From NCBI GenBank assembly GCA_020845455.1, contig JADLFO010000143.1:1-43276 (forward strand): DNA of 43,276 nucleotides, read 5' to 3'. This document shows, in pieces, positions 42,765 to 43,276 of this stretch. The notes under the pieces were generated by a model, which searched no databases, was not told the DNA's origin, and saw only the letters and a program-made list of their open reading frames with translations. Source of the stretch: Caldilineaceae bacterium (GTDB lineage: Bacteria; Chloroflexota; Anaerolineae; Caldilineales; Caldilineaceae). Position 1 is the first letter of the stretch. Every line of letters starts with the position of its first letter. Both the position numbers and the translations under genes were made by a program.

Positions 42765-43276
42765 ATGTCCATCAAACCCGACCGCTGGATCCGCCGCATG
42801 GCGCAGGAGCACGGCATGATCGAGCCGTTTGTCGAGCGGCAGGTCAGCCAGGGGACGATCTCGTTTGGGTTGAGCAGCTTTGGCTATGATATTCGCGTCG
42901 CCGACGAGTTTCGCATTTTCACGTCGGCCACGGGCCGGCTGTCGGTGGTGGACCCCAAGGCGATTGACGAAAATGCCATGGCCCCCTATCGCGGCGACGT
43001 CTGCATCATTCCGCCCAATAGCTTTGCCCTGGCGCGCACGGTCGAATATTTCCGCATCCCACGCAACGTGATCACGCTTTGTGTAGGAAAATCGACGTAT
43101 GCGCGTTGCGGGATTATTGTCAACGTAACGCCCTTTGAACCGGCTTGGGAAGGGCATGTCACGCTGGAGATCTCCAACACCACGCCGCTGCCCGCCAAAA
43201 TTTATGCCAACGAGGGTATCGCCCAGGTGCTCTTCTTTGAGGGCGAAGAGCCGGAGACCTCCTATGCCGACCGCCA
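42765..43276 (+). CDS. dcd: dCTP deaminase (3' end outside window)
   Basis: 170 residues are visible of about 185. The opening [22 protein letters not shown], the substrate motif [24 protein letters not shown] with catalytic-site Glu in [10 protein letters not shown], and [18 protein letters not shown] identify the proteobacterial-type trimeric dCTP deaminase, which makes dUTP for thymidylate synthesis. AAGGAGAA lies 6 bases before ATG 42765. The frame is open to the window end with no stop, so the C-terminus is cut off. Confidence 0.96.
   Translation, partial: MSIKPDRWIRRMAQEHGMIEPFVERQVSQGTISFGLSSFGYDIRVADEFRIFTSATGRLSVVDPKAIDENAMAPYRGDVCIIPPNSFALARTVEYFRIPRNVITLCVGKSTYARCGIIVNVTPFEPAWEGHVTLEISNTTPLPAKIYANEGIAQVLFFEGEEPETSYADR

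Overview
The window is a high-GC bacterial chromosome segment that starts and ends inside genes. The long secreted proteins built from PA14, BNR/YCF48-like, LysM, NBR1-like and NHL modules, the several multi-membrane GT-C enzymes, an F420-type flavoprotein and TACAAT-type -10 boxes suggest a Chloroflexota bacterium (Anaerolineae/Caldilineae-like). That placement is an inference from gene content; there is no rRNA, tRNA, CRISPR array or complete insertion sequence here to confirm it.

Layout. 1-1666 (+): end of an ECF-transporter S component, a TlpA/ResA thioredoxin and a GNAT acetyltransferase. 1677-3961 (-): a three-gene unit (unknown protein, MFS carrier, small membrane protein) behind a promoter whose spacer and -10 lie inside a 32-bp palindrome. 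4042-9072 (-): two secreted enzymes, one MAM-like/PA14/PA14/DUF1906/YCF48 and one LysM/alpha-beta hydrolase. 9244-10850 (+): a stress-type set: a decayed DJ-1/PfpI fragment, DUF3309, then CsbD and ChaB, with a strong terminator, a hairpin-rich intergenic stretch and three evenly spaced GATCAG sites between them. 10870-16429 (-): NBR1/TolB-like protein, TPR protein, M20 peptidase and MaoC hydratase. 16684-18853 (+): knotted carbamoyltransferase, F420/PPOX protein, sulfite-oxidase-like molybdoenzyme.

19144-38308 (+) is the most coherent part. After araA come a polyprenol-phosphate-mannose-synthase-like GT2, a giant YfhO/flippase fusion, a giant GT39-like/PA14/PA14/NHL fusion and a lipoprotein metalloprotease. 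Read together they could charge a lipid carrier with sugar, flip it and transfer the sugar on the outer face. guaA follows, then a strikingly AT-rich phosphotransferase gene that looks recently acquired, a beta-lactamase-fold serine hydrolase and another GT-C protein. 38541-40469 (-) holds a Gfo/Idh/MocA dehydrogenase and an IolE-like isomerase. 40856-42637 (+) is a Zn/Mn-type ABC ATPase and permease, divergent from the isomerase across a region with two palindromic operators. The window ends in dcd.

The best candidate for something undescribed is the GT2 - YfhO/flippase - GT39/PA14/NHL operon, because flippase and glycosyltransferase-like modules are joined in one chain. Smaller leads are the regulatory palindromes, the possible small RNA at 38331-38531 and the acquired kinase-like gene.
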